From the NCBI RefSeq assembly GCF_001426665.1, contig NZ_LMEY01000027.1, positions 224,439 to 288,438 of the forward strand: a stretch of DNA of 64,000 nt, in the 5' to 3' direction. Source of the stretch: Rhizobium sp. Root1334 (GTDB lineage Bacteria > Pseudomonadota > Alphaproteobacteria > Rhizobiales > Rhizobiaceae). Of this stretch, positions 24,901 through 32,791 are shown piece by piece; positions within the stretch are counted from its first letter, which is position 1; each line of letters begins with the position of its first letter. The position numbers and the translations under genes were made by a program. A model generated the notes under the pieces. The model was not told the origin of the DNA, searched no databases, and saw nothing but the letters and a program-made list of their open reading frames with translations.

Positions 24901-25306
24901 ACATTTGTGCGATCATTTCTTTCGGAGTAAGTCCCTTCGCCGAAAGCCTTCTGACCGGCTTACCATCACGATTCCCGGCCAACGCCCTTCTGACTGCGCC
25001 GCTTTCAATGAGGTAGAATTGAGATTTCATCGGATGGGCGATAAACGCGTAAGGTATGGCGTCGCGTCCCTCCACGCCTTGATTGAAATTCATCGCACCG
25101 TATTTTGCCTCTATTTCTCCGCAAGGCATGGCCCAAAGATCATAGAGCGCCTGCCGAAAGACAGCCTCAAAATCAGCGAACAGCTCCACCAACTCCGAGC
25201 AGCTGGGTAAACGTCGAAGGACAATCTGGCTGGAAACGTTTGTGATGCAGCCACCGTCCTCGGCCGACGAGACGGTGTTTTCGTCATCAACGAACTCAAT
25301 GATCAC
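21965..25306 (-). CDS. Large tyrosine recombinase (1113 aa) with cysteine-rich C-terminal region
   Basis: Catalytic residues of the tyrosine recombinase family are in order: R582 in MRYGLRLKSARYL, H756-x-x-R759 in LHAFRV, H782 in LLGHKN and Y791 in AEYYF. The N-terminal 570 residues contain SAM-like helical regions and no recognised second enzyme. After the catalytic domain a cysteine cluster follows (CTGTC, then ACSSC and a further C within about 45 residues) that could bind zinc. The gene overlaps both neighbours. Tn554 TnpB and the gamma-mobile-trio GmtZ are comparable large second recombinases. The full set of catalytic residues suggests it is active. Confidence 0.85.
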   Translation of the reverse strand: MIIEFVDDENTVSSAEDGGCITNVSSQIVLRRLPSCSELVELFADFEAVFRQALYDLWAMPCGEIEAKYGAMNFNQGVEGRDAIPYAFIAHPMKSQFYLIESGAVRRALAGNRDGKPVRRLSAKGLTPKEMIAQMSRDDQLRIVKRLSDGNLDETISLGQTCVVGWASLAARVNQAQDTKKFFDELASMVDDFFRVQVVNMKGGSRKGDGRRYAPAWFGQYLVTKGIWLFPQSFLSDIRNLYPNKYRPLLSWLSLGPELRDVAEHGLRLEEDKSKSTLKTSLNVFVIAALSSSMWEYRRFCPAALVVLKSSAVRQNEVRYHEVTSSATNHAYKRLAAHLNVDLKTRPEAPLFLQKKRLTSPGVRPFDWCRAPSKKNTQLAARIAGKEVTSVPSFLKYWADDMTSTLTHYGVQTVSTIIDCQNAWLIYLYCLGEDLAPKSLMEVDRLKHVNSGFEGDSTFVNFLRENDLNPQVQIRAISVMQRAWTFFRAANGMVGNAHNPFDAKLDPPVREKSRKAKSARKAIQHDIYQIIYDEHVRDDFAFARSLPEQYRRLKTPGEDHWSDHFWPAVPLILMAIMRYGLRLKSARYLDSGEGDEYRYDPHTESMVENSLVTVKVGRQVGFLQGLEIIESGSPRTIPRVFVASGKTGAYGFDYCDLDIAEAFVNFVKLQETYNPISRPIKAIDSRDSSDFANLGNTADVFPAFREPDGGFVTAISGEKVRWYYIKLLEHCEPILKEKLGYPVTLVRDGRALIQLHAFRVSANTHLRQAGGTPEDAQALLGHKNPYMAEYYFNPSDEDSYRALRTAMKSKEAMLAKASEGDKTALHELAKEIEDLEGGPTVAARALRNAAELELPPPFVLFDHGICTGTCETGGPTVNRRPTPVWRRHACSSCVHRATGPKNLQGLCTRTNMLAWEIRQSIRRSADLNSSLEKVEEDGGSGATIRSAIQREFQHRANLEKEHQAEFLNIKKYEAAAAKIGPNAIFGPQSGRFDLEFKMREVHEFELLHTLIKDLELRPALRVDFDPSVELEWQRVIHAIVRSNSLADVVYRPNVPERRAMIAVGDTILDKFPEPSMLQLLIDSSFSSESFPPLAAWKEAIEEGVLSLDRITAK

Positions 25307-26723
25307 GTCGCGCTCCCAAAGCAGATTTCAGGCGTTCGTACGCTGCGATCTCAGCACGTCCGTAGACCTCTTGGCTCTCGATACTCTTGTGGTGCATAAA
25401 GATTTGGATTTCGCTTGACGACAGGCCAAGCACCTTGTCGCACACCCATTTGTAGTGATGGCGGGCGGAGTGAAGCGTATAGCCCGAGAGGCCGCTTCGG
25501 TGACACGCCAATTGGAATGCTCGCGACGCATTCTTGTAGCGAAGATAATTACCGTAATACGGTGTATGAGCCGCTGAATTACAGAAGAAGAACGGTCCGC
25601 GACTTTCACTTGGAGCTGATCTGTGGAGCTGAAGAATTTTCCCAATCAGCCGGTCAAATTCCCTTGCATAAGCATCGTTCGTCCAGAAGGCCCAGCTTAA
25701 ACGCCTATCCGGGTCCGACAAAACGGGCGACTTCCACCCTGCCGCAGGCCCAATGTCGAAGGCCGTTCGTGGGCGCATCCCCAGCGATTCGAGCTTATCT
25801 GTTCGTGTATAGCTTCCGTGTGACTCAGCTATGCTGCCGGTGTACGTGCTGCGTTCAGGATGACACAGTAGGATGAGGGGTTCACCCGCGTTTTCATGGC
25901 CCGTAAATTCTGAGCTATACGAGCTAGGCAGAATGTCGCACGTCCATAGGTTAAGACCCTCGGATATGCGGATGCCCGTCCCAAAGAGAAGCAACCATAA
26001 CGCACGGAAGAGATAGTTTCCTTCGTTTGCGATTATCGCTCCAGTCTCGGCCAGTGTAGGTGTCTTGGTTCTCGGGGCACTCCTTCGCACTTTCGATCCC
26101 TTGATCTGTTTAAGCTCACGGGGGAAAACCGGATCGAATCCAATAATTGCCTCCCAGTTCTCCCGCTGGATCGAAAGATGGGAATAGAAATCGTTCTCGG
26201 GACGTTTTTTCGCAGCAAGCTGAAATACGTCCGAGTCGTTGCTAAACGCCCTTCCTAACGGACTGCCACGGTTAGCGTAATGCTTCTGGCAGTACCTGGC
26301 GAACAACGCGATGAGACGTAACTCATCCGCCGCGACCTCATATGTAACAGCTTCCCAATGAGGAAATGGACGTTTAGCGATGTTCGAAGGGGAATGCAGG
26401 CGTAGAAATAGGTAGTTCCATATTAGCAGGTCTACATCGGTAGAGACCTCAAATTCAAAATTGGGATAGCGGGCCCAAAACTCGTACAGTCGCCCAAGAA
26501 CGTTAACGGCTCGCCGAAGACGCTTTGGTGCAATCTTTGTGAGTTGGGAACGTGCCCAATGGAACGCCTCCTCAGGGAAGACAAGGTTTCCATCCACCTC
26601 CAAACATAACACTGGCATGCTAGTTACGGGTTGAAGAGGGTATACTTTTGGCGGCTGGACGGAAATCTCGAACACCGCCGCTAGCGTCTCTCGAACTTCA
26701 GCCTCATGAGTGTATCGATCCAT
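25296..26723 (-). CDS. Tyrosine recombinase (475 aa), first gene of the trio
   Basis: The catalytic residues R252 (GTGIRISEG), H418-x-x-R421 (LHSARHH), H444/H445 (MHHKS) and Y454 (EVYGRAE) form a complete tyrosine recombinase site in the C-terminal half. The N-terminal 200 residues should be the core-binding domain. It is the promoter-proximal gene of an operon of three overlapping genes (11 bp, then 4 bp) and lies next to the right end of the element. It presumably catalyses integration at the GGCTTC core in gapR, with the second recombinase. The size and position match TnpA of Tn554 and GmtY in general layout. Confidence 0.9.
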   Translation of the reverse strand: MDRYTHEAEVRETLAAVFEISVQPPKVYPLQPVTSMPVLCLEVDGNLVFPEEAFHWARSQLTKIAPKRLRRAVNVLGRLYEFWARYPNFEFEVSTDVDLLIWNYLFLRLHSPSNIAKRPFPHWEAVTYEVAADELRLIALFARYCQKHYANRGSPLGRAFSNDSDVFQLAAKKRPENDFYSHLSIQRENWEAIIGFDPVFPRELKQIKGSKVRRSAPRTKTPTLAETGAIIANEGNYLFRALWLLLFGTGIRISEGLNLWTCDILPSSYSSEFTGHENAGEPLILLCHPERSTYTGSIAESHGSYTRTDKLESLGMRPRTAFDIGPAAGWKSPVLSDPDRRLSWAFWTNDAYAREFDRLIGKILQLHRSAPSESRGPFFFCNSAAHTPYYGNYLRYKNASRAFQLACHRSGLSGYTLHSARHHYKWVCDKVLGLSSSEIQIFMHHKSIESQEVYGRAEIAAYERLKSALGARRDH

Positions 26724-27210
26724 GTAGCGCTCCTTATGGGCGCATCTGAAGTTTCTTGCCTTGTATTGTCAAATCGGGGGCGAAAGGAGTTCTGTTGCTA
26801 ACTAACGCCCTGGTTTTAAATAAATTATTGAAAAGAATTCCTTCGCGCGCGGTACATACACGGGTCCTAAAAGAAATTCTAAGAACGTCACAATTCCCTT
26901 ATAACTTGCACAAATGAGCAAAAAAAAATTTGCGGAAAACTGTGTTTTGGCTTATTGGGGCCATCCGGGTCCCACGTTTGAGATATCCGCCAGCGAGCAC
27001 ATTGTGTAGGGCCCTGCGGAAGGACCAAATGTCGGGCGGAGCGACGGAAATACGGGCGTTCAATGCCTTCGATTCTATTATCCCTACGACGATTTTACAC
27101 CAAGAAACCGCTAGGCACAGTGAGAGGTGTGCCCTTTTGGCGGTTGAGGGCACGGAGTGTCTTAGATGCTTCATCTCCGAGTGCAGGGGGGAACTGCCAA
27201 GAAAAGCGGG

Positions 27211-27238
27211 ATGCGGGCCGAAGCCCGCATGCTTTTTT
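27211..27238 (+). terminator. Intrinsic terminator with no gene upstream
   Basis: A perfect 8-bp stem ATGCGGGC/GCCCGCAT closes a CGAA tetraloop and is followed by GCTTTTTT. This is a canonical rho-independent terminator for plus-strand transcription. No plus-strand coding gene precedes it for several kilobases, so it suggests an unannotated non-coding transcript starting after about 26750. Confidence 0.75.
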
Positions 27239-27264
27239 GTCCCGTGGGCGAGCCTGCCATGACA

Positions 27265-27318
27265 GAACCTAATGTCAACGGCCTGATGGGCCGTTCCCCT
27301 AACGGTGACATTAGGTTC
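27265..27318. repeat. Nested inverted repeat near the right end
   Basis: Outer arms GAACCTAATGTCA (27265-27277) and TGACATTAGGTTC (27306-27318) are exact inverted copies of 13 bp separated by 28 bp. The spacer holds an inner hairpin ACGGCC-TGATG-GGCCGT. The whole could form a cruciform or be bound by dimeric proteins. Confidence 0.8.
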
Positions 27319-27374
27319 CTTACATGGCCTGCTATTGGCATCGGGACGGGGAACATCAGTTCCGCCTCCGGCGG

Positions 27375-27399
27375 GTTCGATCCCTCCGGGGGATCGAAC
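27375..27399. repeat. Second inverted repeat near the right end
   Basis: GTTCGATCCC (27375-27384) and GGGATCGAAC (27390-27399) are exact 10-bp arms around TCCGG, about 85 bp from the end of the element. No T-tract follows, so it is more likely a binding site or cruciform than a terminator. Confidence 0.75.
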
Positions 27400-27472
27400 A
27401 GGGAACAAGCTGAACGCAGGATGCATATAACAACGTTTGAAGCGCTCAGACCTAGAGCATAGATTCACGATA

Positions 27473-27488
27473 GGGGTGAATAGGCTTC
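27473..27488. repeat. Right attachment junction: terminal inverted repeat plus GGCTTC core
   Basis: GGGGTGAATA (27473-27482) is the inverted partner of TAATCACCCC at the left end with one mismatch. GGCTTC (27483-27488) repeats the left core and begins the resumed host gapR sequence. Confidence 0.85.
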
Positions 27489-27617
27489 GACACGAAGATC
27501 CTGAAAAAGGTCATTGCCATCCGCAAGCAGGACAAGGACGAGCGCGCCGAACAGGAAGCCATCCTCGACACCTACCTCGCCGCACTGGGCATGATCGAAG
27601 CTCCAGACGCCGAGTAA
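27489..27617 (+). pseudogene. gapR: gapR (DUF2312), 3' half displaced by the mobile element
   Basis: This segment encodes the last 42 residues of host GapR, beginning DTKILKKV and ending in [13 protein letters not shown] with a stop at 27615-27617. In frame just upstream is TGA (inside the terminal repeat), and no start codon is available, so it cannot be translated on its own. It continues exactly from the 5' half at 1124 across one GGCTTC. The original gapR terminator follows at 27674. Confidence 0.92.
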
Positions 27618-27673
27618 AGCCGTCGGGGAAAATGGATGCCGCTGCAATCGAAACCGTTGCAGCATAAACACCG

Positions 27674-27699
27674 AAAAGGCCGGTCTCGACCGGCCTTTT
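27674..27699 (+). terminator. Terminator of the host gapR gene
   Basis: AAAAGGCCGGTC and GACCGGCCTTTT form a perfect 12-bp stem around TC, with the T-run in the 3' arm. The structure works in both directions and may also serve the leftward msrB-msrA unit, which ends at 27742. Confidence 0.85.
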
Positions 27700-27741
27700 G
27701 TCATTTTTGAACGCTCTATGAATTGAGCGACGAGAATCGTC

Positions 27742-28263
27742 TCACGCGGCTACTTCGCTGCCCTTGTCCCGGCGCGGCAGTTTCCAGCCAGGACGGATGA
27801 AATGGCAGGTATAGCCGTTCGGAATCCGCTCCAGATAATCCTGGTGCTCGGGCTCAGCCTCCCAGAAATCGCTGACAGGTTCCACTTCCGTTACCACCTT
27901 GCCCGGCCACAGGCCTGAAGCGTCGACATCGGCAATCGTTTCAGCCGCGACGCGCTTCTGCTCCTCGCTGGTGTAATAGATGGCCGAGCGATAGCTGGTG
28001 CCTCTATCATTCCCCTGCCGGTTTTCTGTCGACGGATCATGAATCTGGAAGAAGAATTCCAGGAGATCGCGATAGCTGATCCGCGCCAGATCGAAGGTGA
28101 TTTCTATCCCTTCGGCGTGACTGCCATGATTGCGATAGGTCGCATTGCGGACATCGCCACCCGTGTAACCCACCCGGGTATCGATGACGCCGTCATAACG
28201 GCGAATGAGGTCCTGCATGCCCCAGAAGCAGCCACCGGCCAATACTGCGCGTTCGGTTGTCAT
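27742..28263 (-). CDS. msrA: Peptide-methionine (S)-S-oxide reductase MsrA
   Basis: This 173-residue protein has the catalytic motif GCFWG at residues 11-15 (Cys12). The family blocks GYTGG, HAEGIEI and HDPST follow. It reduces the S epimer of methionine sulfoxide in proteins using thioredoxin. It follows msrB directly, with start and stop touching at 28263, so both repair enzymes are made together. No signal peptide is present, which indicates the cytosolic form. Confidence 0.95.
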   Translation of the reverse strand: MTTERAVLAGGCFWGMQDLIRRYDGVIDTRVGYTGGDVRNATYRNHGSHAEGIEITFDLARISYRDLLEFFFQIHDPSTENRQGNDRGTSYRSAIYYTSEEQKRVAAETIADVDASGLWPGKVVTEVEPVSDFWEAEPEHQDYLERIPNGYTCHFIRPGWKLPRRDKGSEVAA

Positions 28264-28709
28264 CAGATATCCTCCACCTGTGCGAGATAGTCGCCATAGC
28301 CTTCCGCTTCCATCTCGTCACGCGGGACAAAACGAAGCGAGGCCGAATTGATGCAGTAGCGCAGTCCACCACGATCGCGCGGACCGTCGGTAAAGACATG
28401 GCCGAGATGGCTGTCGCCGTGGGCCGAACGGACTTCCACACGCACCATGCCATGCGATACATCGCGGAGTTCAGCGACATGGGCCGGTTCGATCGGCTTG
28501 GTAAAACTTGGCCAGCCGCAGCCGGATTCATACTTGTCGGACGACGCAAACAATGGCTCGCCCGAGACGATATCGACATAAATTCCCGGCTTCTTGTTAT
28601 CATTGTATTGCCCGGTGCCCGGCCGCTCCGTGCCGTTCTCCTGCGTGACGCGATACTGTTCCGGAGACAGTTTCGCAATCGCTTCCGGGGATTTGCTGTA
28701 CTTCGGCAT
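28263..28709 (-). CDS. msrB: Peptide-methionine (R)-S-oxide reductase MsrB, zinc-less form
   Basis: The start is taken at 28709 because AAGGAG lies seven bases upstream; eight extra codons to 28733 are unlikely. The 148-residue protein contains GCGWPSF and the catalytic [11 protein letters not shown]. The two CxxC zinc pairs of the Escherichia coli enzyme are absent: the equivalent places read VDIVSG and [13 protein letters not shown]. It is thus a zinc-free MsrB, a known variant. It reduces the R epimer of methionine sulfoxide and forms an operon with msrA. Confidence 0.93.
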   Translation of the reverse strand: MPKYSKSPEAIAKLSPEQYRVTQENGTERPGTGQYNDNKKPGIYVDIVSGEPLFASSDKYESGCGWPSFTKPIEPAHVAELRDVSHGMVRVEVRSAHGDSHLGHVFTDGPRDRGGLRYCINSASLRFVPRDEMEAEGYGDYLAQVEDI

Positions 28710-28940
28710 TCGCACACTCCTTGTCCGTTTCAAACGGGATCATCTTTCCGGCCTTCCAGTGCATGCGTACCACGTCACGCAGAAAACTACAGCGAGCGGG
28801 GAAACGCGCAGCCAGCAAAAGAGATGACGGGGATATAGGAACGCAGGTGGGCTTTCGCCACAGGCGCAGGCGACAGAAACTCTTCCTCAGCCGCACATTT
28901 CCGTGATGCCGGCGGACCGATGCTACGGGGTCAAAATGCA

Positions 28941-28968
28941 AAAAGCCCGCTGTCGCCAGCGGGCTTTT
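28941..28968 (-). terminator. Terminator after the DUF882 gene
   Basis: AAAAGCCCGCTG and CAGCGGGCTTTT form a perfect 12-bp stem around TCGC, 22 bp beyond the stop of the leftward DUF882 gene. It is followed by T residues on that strand. Confidence 0.85.
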
Positions 28969-28989
28969 CCTGATGTTTCACCAGTTGTT

Positions 28990-30876
28990 TCAGTTGGTGC
29001 TGAATTTCTTCACTTCCAGGAAGTTGACGGCGTTGCCGCTGAACCGGGCCGTGTCGGCGGAAACCGCTTCGTTCGAGAAGCCCGCCGAATAGACCGTCGT
29101 CGGCGAAGCGCGCAGCGCCTTGCTGACAAAGCGCGGTGCCTTGACCGGCTTGGACAAGGTCGCCATCCGGCCGTTGGTCAGAGCCCAGGAGGAAATGATC
29201 TGCTGCGTCAGCTTCGGCTCGGTCCGCACGGACGAACGGGTCGCTGCATCGGCCTCCTGTTTCTTCGGACGCTTGCCCTTGGCGGGCGCTTCGACATTGC
29301 CTTCAAAAGCGTCATCAAAGACTGTGGCGCGCGCTGCGGCACCCGATTGCGGCACGAACGCAGCCATTTCGACAGGCTGTTCCTTCTGCGTCGGCTGCGC
29401 CAGCGCAACGCGTGTCTGCGCTTCGGCTGCAGCTTCCACCGGCTGCTGTGCAAGAGCGACCGCCTGCGGCTGTACCCGTTCGGCAAACGACGGGATGGCA
29501 ACATTGGCGTCGGCGACAGCCATCAGCGCTTCTTCGCCCGCAGGCCGCGCACCGGGAACCGGGACGAAGCCGAGAGCTGCGACATCTTCCGGCAACACCG
29601 CTGCATTCGGGTCGGTGGATGCCATCAGCGTATCGCTGCCTGCATCACCGTTCGCACCACGCTTGCCGAGCATCTGCGGCACTGGAATCTTGTAGGCGGT
29701 CAGATCCGCATATTCGCTCTCGGCCGTCACCGCCGGCGTCGGCAAAGCGGCAGCCCAGGCTTCCTGCGAGGTTTCCTTGGTCGGTGCAACCAGCGCCGTC
29801 TGAATGCCGGCATCGGCATCCCTGAAGGCCGGCCTTACACCGGGAACGGGAGCAGCGACAGCCTTCTGCTGGGCCTCTGTCTGTGCAACGGAATTCTCGA
29901 CGCCAGGCAGAGCCTGTTCTGCCGCAGCAACCTGCGTGACCTTCGGCTTCGCAGCCGGCTGCTCGTCAGAGCCTTCGAGATCGGCATTGGCAATTGCGTT
30001 GGGTTCTTCATCCTCGTCGCCACCACCGCCAAACAGCATGGCAAACAGATTGCCCTTGCGCTTGGTGGTATCCTTATCGCCGGCACCCTTGGCGCCGCCG
30101 CCCGCGACTTCGATGCCGCTGGCGCCAACACGGCGCTTATAATCTGCAACAGCCAGTTCATAGCCCGGCAACGGCTTGCCGTCGGCCGGGACATGCAGGG
30201 TCTTGCCGTCGGGGAACAGCCGCACGAGTTCGTTGCGGTTCATGCGCGGCCAGGCGCGAACGCCGCCGACGTCCATGTGAATGAAGGGCGAGCCGGATGT
30301 CGGGTAATAGCCGACGCCGCCAACCTGGAACTTCATGCCGATTTCACGCACGGTCTTGAGCTTGACGTCAGGCAGATAGAAATCCATCGCCTTGCCGAGC
30401 ATATGCTGGCTCTTCTTGGCCACACCCTTGGAGCGCGACCGCAGCATGCCGTTGGTGGCTGGCGAACGATAGGCCGAAACCACGTGAATATAATCGCGCG
30501 AACCGCTCTTCTGGTAAACTTCCCAGACAAGGTCGAGAAGACGCGGATCCATCTTCGTCGGCTCGTTGCGGCGCCAGTCGCGCAGGAAGCGGTTGATCTC
30601 CTGCAGACCCTTGGCGTCGTAGCGGCCATTGCGCTTGAAGGTGATCGACGCCTTTTCCTGGGTATGGATGAAATAGAGTTTGAGCGTCCGCGTCTGGCCC
30701 GCAGCCTCTACAGGAGGCGCAAAGCCAGGCGTGACCATGGAGGCTGCGATCAGAAGCGATGCGAGAACACGCGGCGCCTTACGGGCCGCCGCGGCGCAAA
30801 AGCGGGCTATCACGGAGCCGCTAGGCTTCTTGAATCCGAACAAATTTTGCAAACTCAATCCCCGTCCGACGGACAA
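28990..30876 (-). CDS. DUF882 (YcbK/MepK-like) murein hydrolase-type protein with long repeat-poor tail
   Basis: The product is up to 628 residues. A membrane or signal segment lies at about 35-57 (VLASLLIAASMVTPGFAPPVEA). The DUF882 domain (about 60-245) has the M15-like metal residues in SQHMLGKAMDFY and FIHMDVG, as in MepK, a peptidoglycan cross-link endopeptidase. The remaining 380 residues are low-complexity, rich in alanine, proline and acidic residues, with the repeated motif PVPGxRPA. The first codon at 30876 is TTG, and the true start is uncertain. A large plus-strand open frame over the same DNA is a shadow. Confidence 0.87.
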   Translation of the reverse strand: MSVGRGLSLQNLFGFKKPSGSVIARFCAAAARKAPRVLASLLIAASMVTPGFAPPVEAAGQTRTLKLYFIHTQEKASITFKRNGRYDAKGLQEINRFLRDWRRNEPTKMDPRLLDLVWEVYQKSGSRDYIHVVSAYRSPATNGMLRSRSKGVAKKSQHMLGKAMDFYLPDVKLKTVREIGMKFQVGGVGYYPTSGSPFIHMDVGGVRAWPRMNRNELVRLFPDGKTLHVPADGKPLPGYELAVADYKRRVGASGIEVAGGGAKGAGDKDTTKRKGNLFAMLFGGGGDEDEEPNAIANADLEGSDEQPAAKPKVTQVAAAEQALPGVENSVAQTEAQQKAVAAPVPGVRPAFRDADAGIQTALVAPTKETSQEAWAAALPTPAVTAESEYADLTAYKIPVPQMLGKRGANGDAGSDTLMASTDPNAAVLPEDVAALGFVPVPGARPAGEEALMAVADANVAIPSFAERVQPQAVALAQQPVEAAAEAQTRVALAQPTQKEQPVEMAAFVPQSGAAARATVFDDAFEGNVEAPAKGKRPKKQEADAATRSSVRTEPKLTQQIISSWALTNGRMATLSKPVKAPRFVSKALRASPTTVYSAGFSNEAVSADTARFSGNAVNFLEVKKFSTN

Positions 30877-31036
30877 AGCGTCCCGTGGCTGCTCAGATGA
30901 CTGTCAATTGCGGTGACAGCATGGCAAATATGCCACAGTCATCGGTTATCCTTATAATATAGTGAATGGTTCACTAACAAGGTCTAAACGACAACAGCCA
31001 AATGCGACGGATCGTTACGGGTTGTTATCCCTGGTT

Positions 31037-32587
31037 TTACGCGGCCTCGCTGAACGGATCGTCCGGATTAATGCCATAATCCTTGAGTTTACGGTACAAA
31101 GTCGAGCGGCCAATGCCGAGTTTGCGGGCCACCTGGCTCATCTGCCCCCGGTAGAACTTCAACGCAAACCGAATCAGTTCCTCTTCCACATCGGCCAGCT
31201 TCCGCACATTTCCGCCATCATCGATGCTGGCGATCGCATTGTCTGGATGCTGATCCGGCGCCGAGTTGCGCAAATCCACCTTCTCGGCAGCGCTGAAATG
31301 CGGGTAGACCGGCGGCAGATAATTGGCCTCAGGGACTGTTCCCTTTGCCGGTCCGGTTTCCTCCCAGGTAAAGCCCGACTTCTCCGCGACGACATAGCCA
31401 GGAATCTGCGTAGCGATCTGCGGGAAGTCCTTCACCGTCAGTTCGGCACCCTCAGCAAGCACCACGGCCCGGAAAATCGCATTTTCCAGCTGGCGGATAT
31501 TGCCCGGCCAGTCATAGGCGGTCAGAAGCGCCATCGCCCCACTCGACACCGAGAGCGGTGACGCCAGCCGCTGCTCCACTGCGAAGCGTTCAACGAACGT
31601 GCGCACCAGAACCGGAATGTCTTCCTTGCGCTTGCGCAGCGCCGGCATGGCAATCGGGAAAACGTTCAGCCGGTAATAGAGATCTTCGCGGAAGCGGCCT
31701 TCGCGCACCTCGTTGATCAGGTCCTTGTTGGTGGCCGAGATCAGCCGGACATTGACCTTCTGCGGATGACGGGCGCCGATGGTTTCGATCTCGCCCTGCT
31801 GGACAGCCCGGAGCAGCTTGACCTGGACGTCGAGCGGCAGATCGCCGATTTCGTCAAGGAACAGCGTGCCACCGTCGGCATCGGCAAACTTGCCGATATG
31901 CTTTTCGGTAGCGCCGGTGAAGGCACCCTTCTCATGACCAAAGAGAATGCTCTCGACCAGATTATGCGGAATGGCGCCGCAATTGACCGTGATGAACGGC
32001 TTGCCGGCCCGCTCGCTGGCATGCTGGATAGCCCGGGCGACCATTTCCTTGCCAACGCCGGATTCCCCTTCAAGCACGATCGGAATGTTCGACTGTGCAG
32101 CACGGCGCGCAAGATCCAGCACACGGATCATCGCCGGGCTTGCCGAGACGATATCGTCGAACCCGACCGTGCCGCTGCGCGACCGTTTTGCCGCGCGGCC
32201 GCTCTTGCCTTCGCGATGGTCCATCTTCAGCGCATTGGCGATCGCGACGGAAAGCCGTTCGGGCGATACGGGCTTGACGACGAAATCGAAGGCACCGGCC
32301 TGCATGGCGAGCACCACCGTCTCGATGCCGCCCTGCCCGGTCTGTACGATGACAGGTGTATCGATGCCGCGCTCGGCGATCGCCTCGAGAAAACCATGAC
32401 CGTTCATTTCCGGCATCATCAGGTCGAGAAGGATAACACTGATCAGCCCGCGCTTGCGCTCCAGCAGTTCAAGACCGCTGCGGCCATTGTCGGCGAGATG
32501 GGCAATATGACCGAGACGCTCGATCATGTTCGTCAGCAGCCGGCGCTGAACCGGATCGTCATCGATGACGAGAATTTGGGATGTCAT
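31037..32587 (-). CDS. Sigma-54-dependent response regulator, NtrC family
   Basis: This 516-residue protein has a receiver domain (Asp55 in ILLDLMMPE), a AAA+ domain with Walker A GESGVGKE (174-181) and the sigma-54 contact loop GAFTGA (221-226). A Fis-type helix-turn-helix ends the protein ([18 protein letters not shown]). The start is preceded by AGGAGG. It activates sigma-54 promoters after phosphorylation, but no partner histidine kinase is adjacent, so the signal is unknown. It lies 160 bp upstream of the DUF882 gene on the same strand. Confidence 0.95.
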   Translation of the reverse strand: MTSQILVIDDDPVQRRLLTNMIERLGHIAHLADNGRSGLELLERKRGLISVILLDLMMPEMNGHGFLEAIAERGIDTPVIVQTGQGGIETVVLAMQAGAFDFVVKPVSPERLSVAIANALKMDHREGKSGRAAKRSRSGTVGFDDIVSASPAMIRVLDLARRAAQSNIPIVLEGESGVGKEMVARAIQHASERAGKPFITVNCGAIPHNLVESILFGHEKGAFTGATEKHIGKFADADGGTLFLDEIGDLPLDVQVKLLRAVQQGEIETIGARHPQKVNVRLISATNKDLINEVREGRFREDLYYRLNVFPIAMPALRKRKEDIPVLVRTFVERFAVEQRLASPLSVSSGAMALLTAYDWPGNIRQLENAIFRAVVLAEGAELTVKDFPQIATQIPGYVVAEKSGFTWEETGPAKGTVPEANYLPPVYPHFSAAEKVDLRNSAPDQHPDNAIASIDDGGNVRKLADVEEELIRFALKFYRGQMSQVARKLGIGRSTLYRKLKDYGINPDDPFSEAA

Positions 32588-32791
32588 GAAGGCCTCCTGC
32601 TTTCCGCGTAGAACCCGATCGCCACATCATGTGCCGCATCGTGAGAAGCATTCCTGTCAGAAAGGCCTGAAAATCCTCTTTTGAGAAATGCTTGCATTTT
32701 ATCCATTGCCGACGTTAGGTCATGGCCCCATATCCGATCTCTGCTTCGCCGCCCAAATCCGGGCCGGCATCGACAAAAAGAGTGACCGTCC

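Larger units (their letters stand above)
1125..27482. mobile_element. 26.4-kb integrated element in gapR with a recombinase trio and defence cargo
   Basis: The boundaries are set by the split gapR gene, the 6-bp repeat GGCTTC at both junctions and the near-perfect 10-bp terminal inverted repeat. The element carries its own gapR homologue at the left end and three overlapping genes, two of them tyrosine recombinases, at the right end. Between them lie about 17 cargo genes, several of defence type. No conjugation, replication or phage structural genes are visible, so it is not an ICE, plasmid or prophage. The organisation recalls Tn554-family transposons and gamma-mobile-trio islands, but its exact class is not established here. 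Confidence 0.88.
26724..27482. other. Hairpin-rich non-coding right end of the element
   Basis: No convincing gene lies in these 759 bp; the longest frames lack ribosome binding sites and run through palindromes. The left part must hold the promoter of the leftward recombinase operon and is AT-rich. The right part has an intrinsic terminator (27211-27238) and two long inverted repeats (27265-27318 and 27375-27399) before the terminal repeat. A rightward transcript ending at the terminator would be a small RNA of unknown function. The palindromes may be recombinase or accessory-protein binding sites. Confidence 0.6.

Noticed and set aside
26899..27468. 189-codon open frame on the minus strand at the element end
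   Set aside because: It starts with GTG without a ribosome binding site, crosses the terminator and both inverted repeats, and has no protein-like pattern.
27489..27617. Possibility that the gapR 3' half is expressed as a separate small protein
   Set aside because: An in-frame TGA lies in the terminal repeat just upstream and there is no start codon before the conserved region.
27437..27667. 76-codon frame running across the right junction
   Set aside because: It reads the gapR 3' half in the wrong frame and gives an arginine-rich nonsense sequence.
28903..30900. 665-codon open frame on the plus strand
   Set aside because: It is the antisense shadow of the DUF882 gene; its sequence is arginine- and glycine-rich with no family motif.
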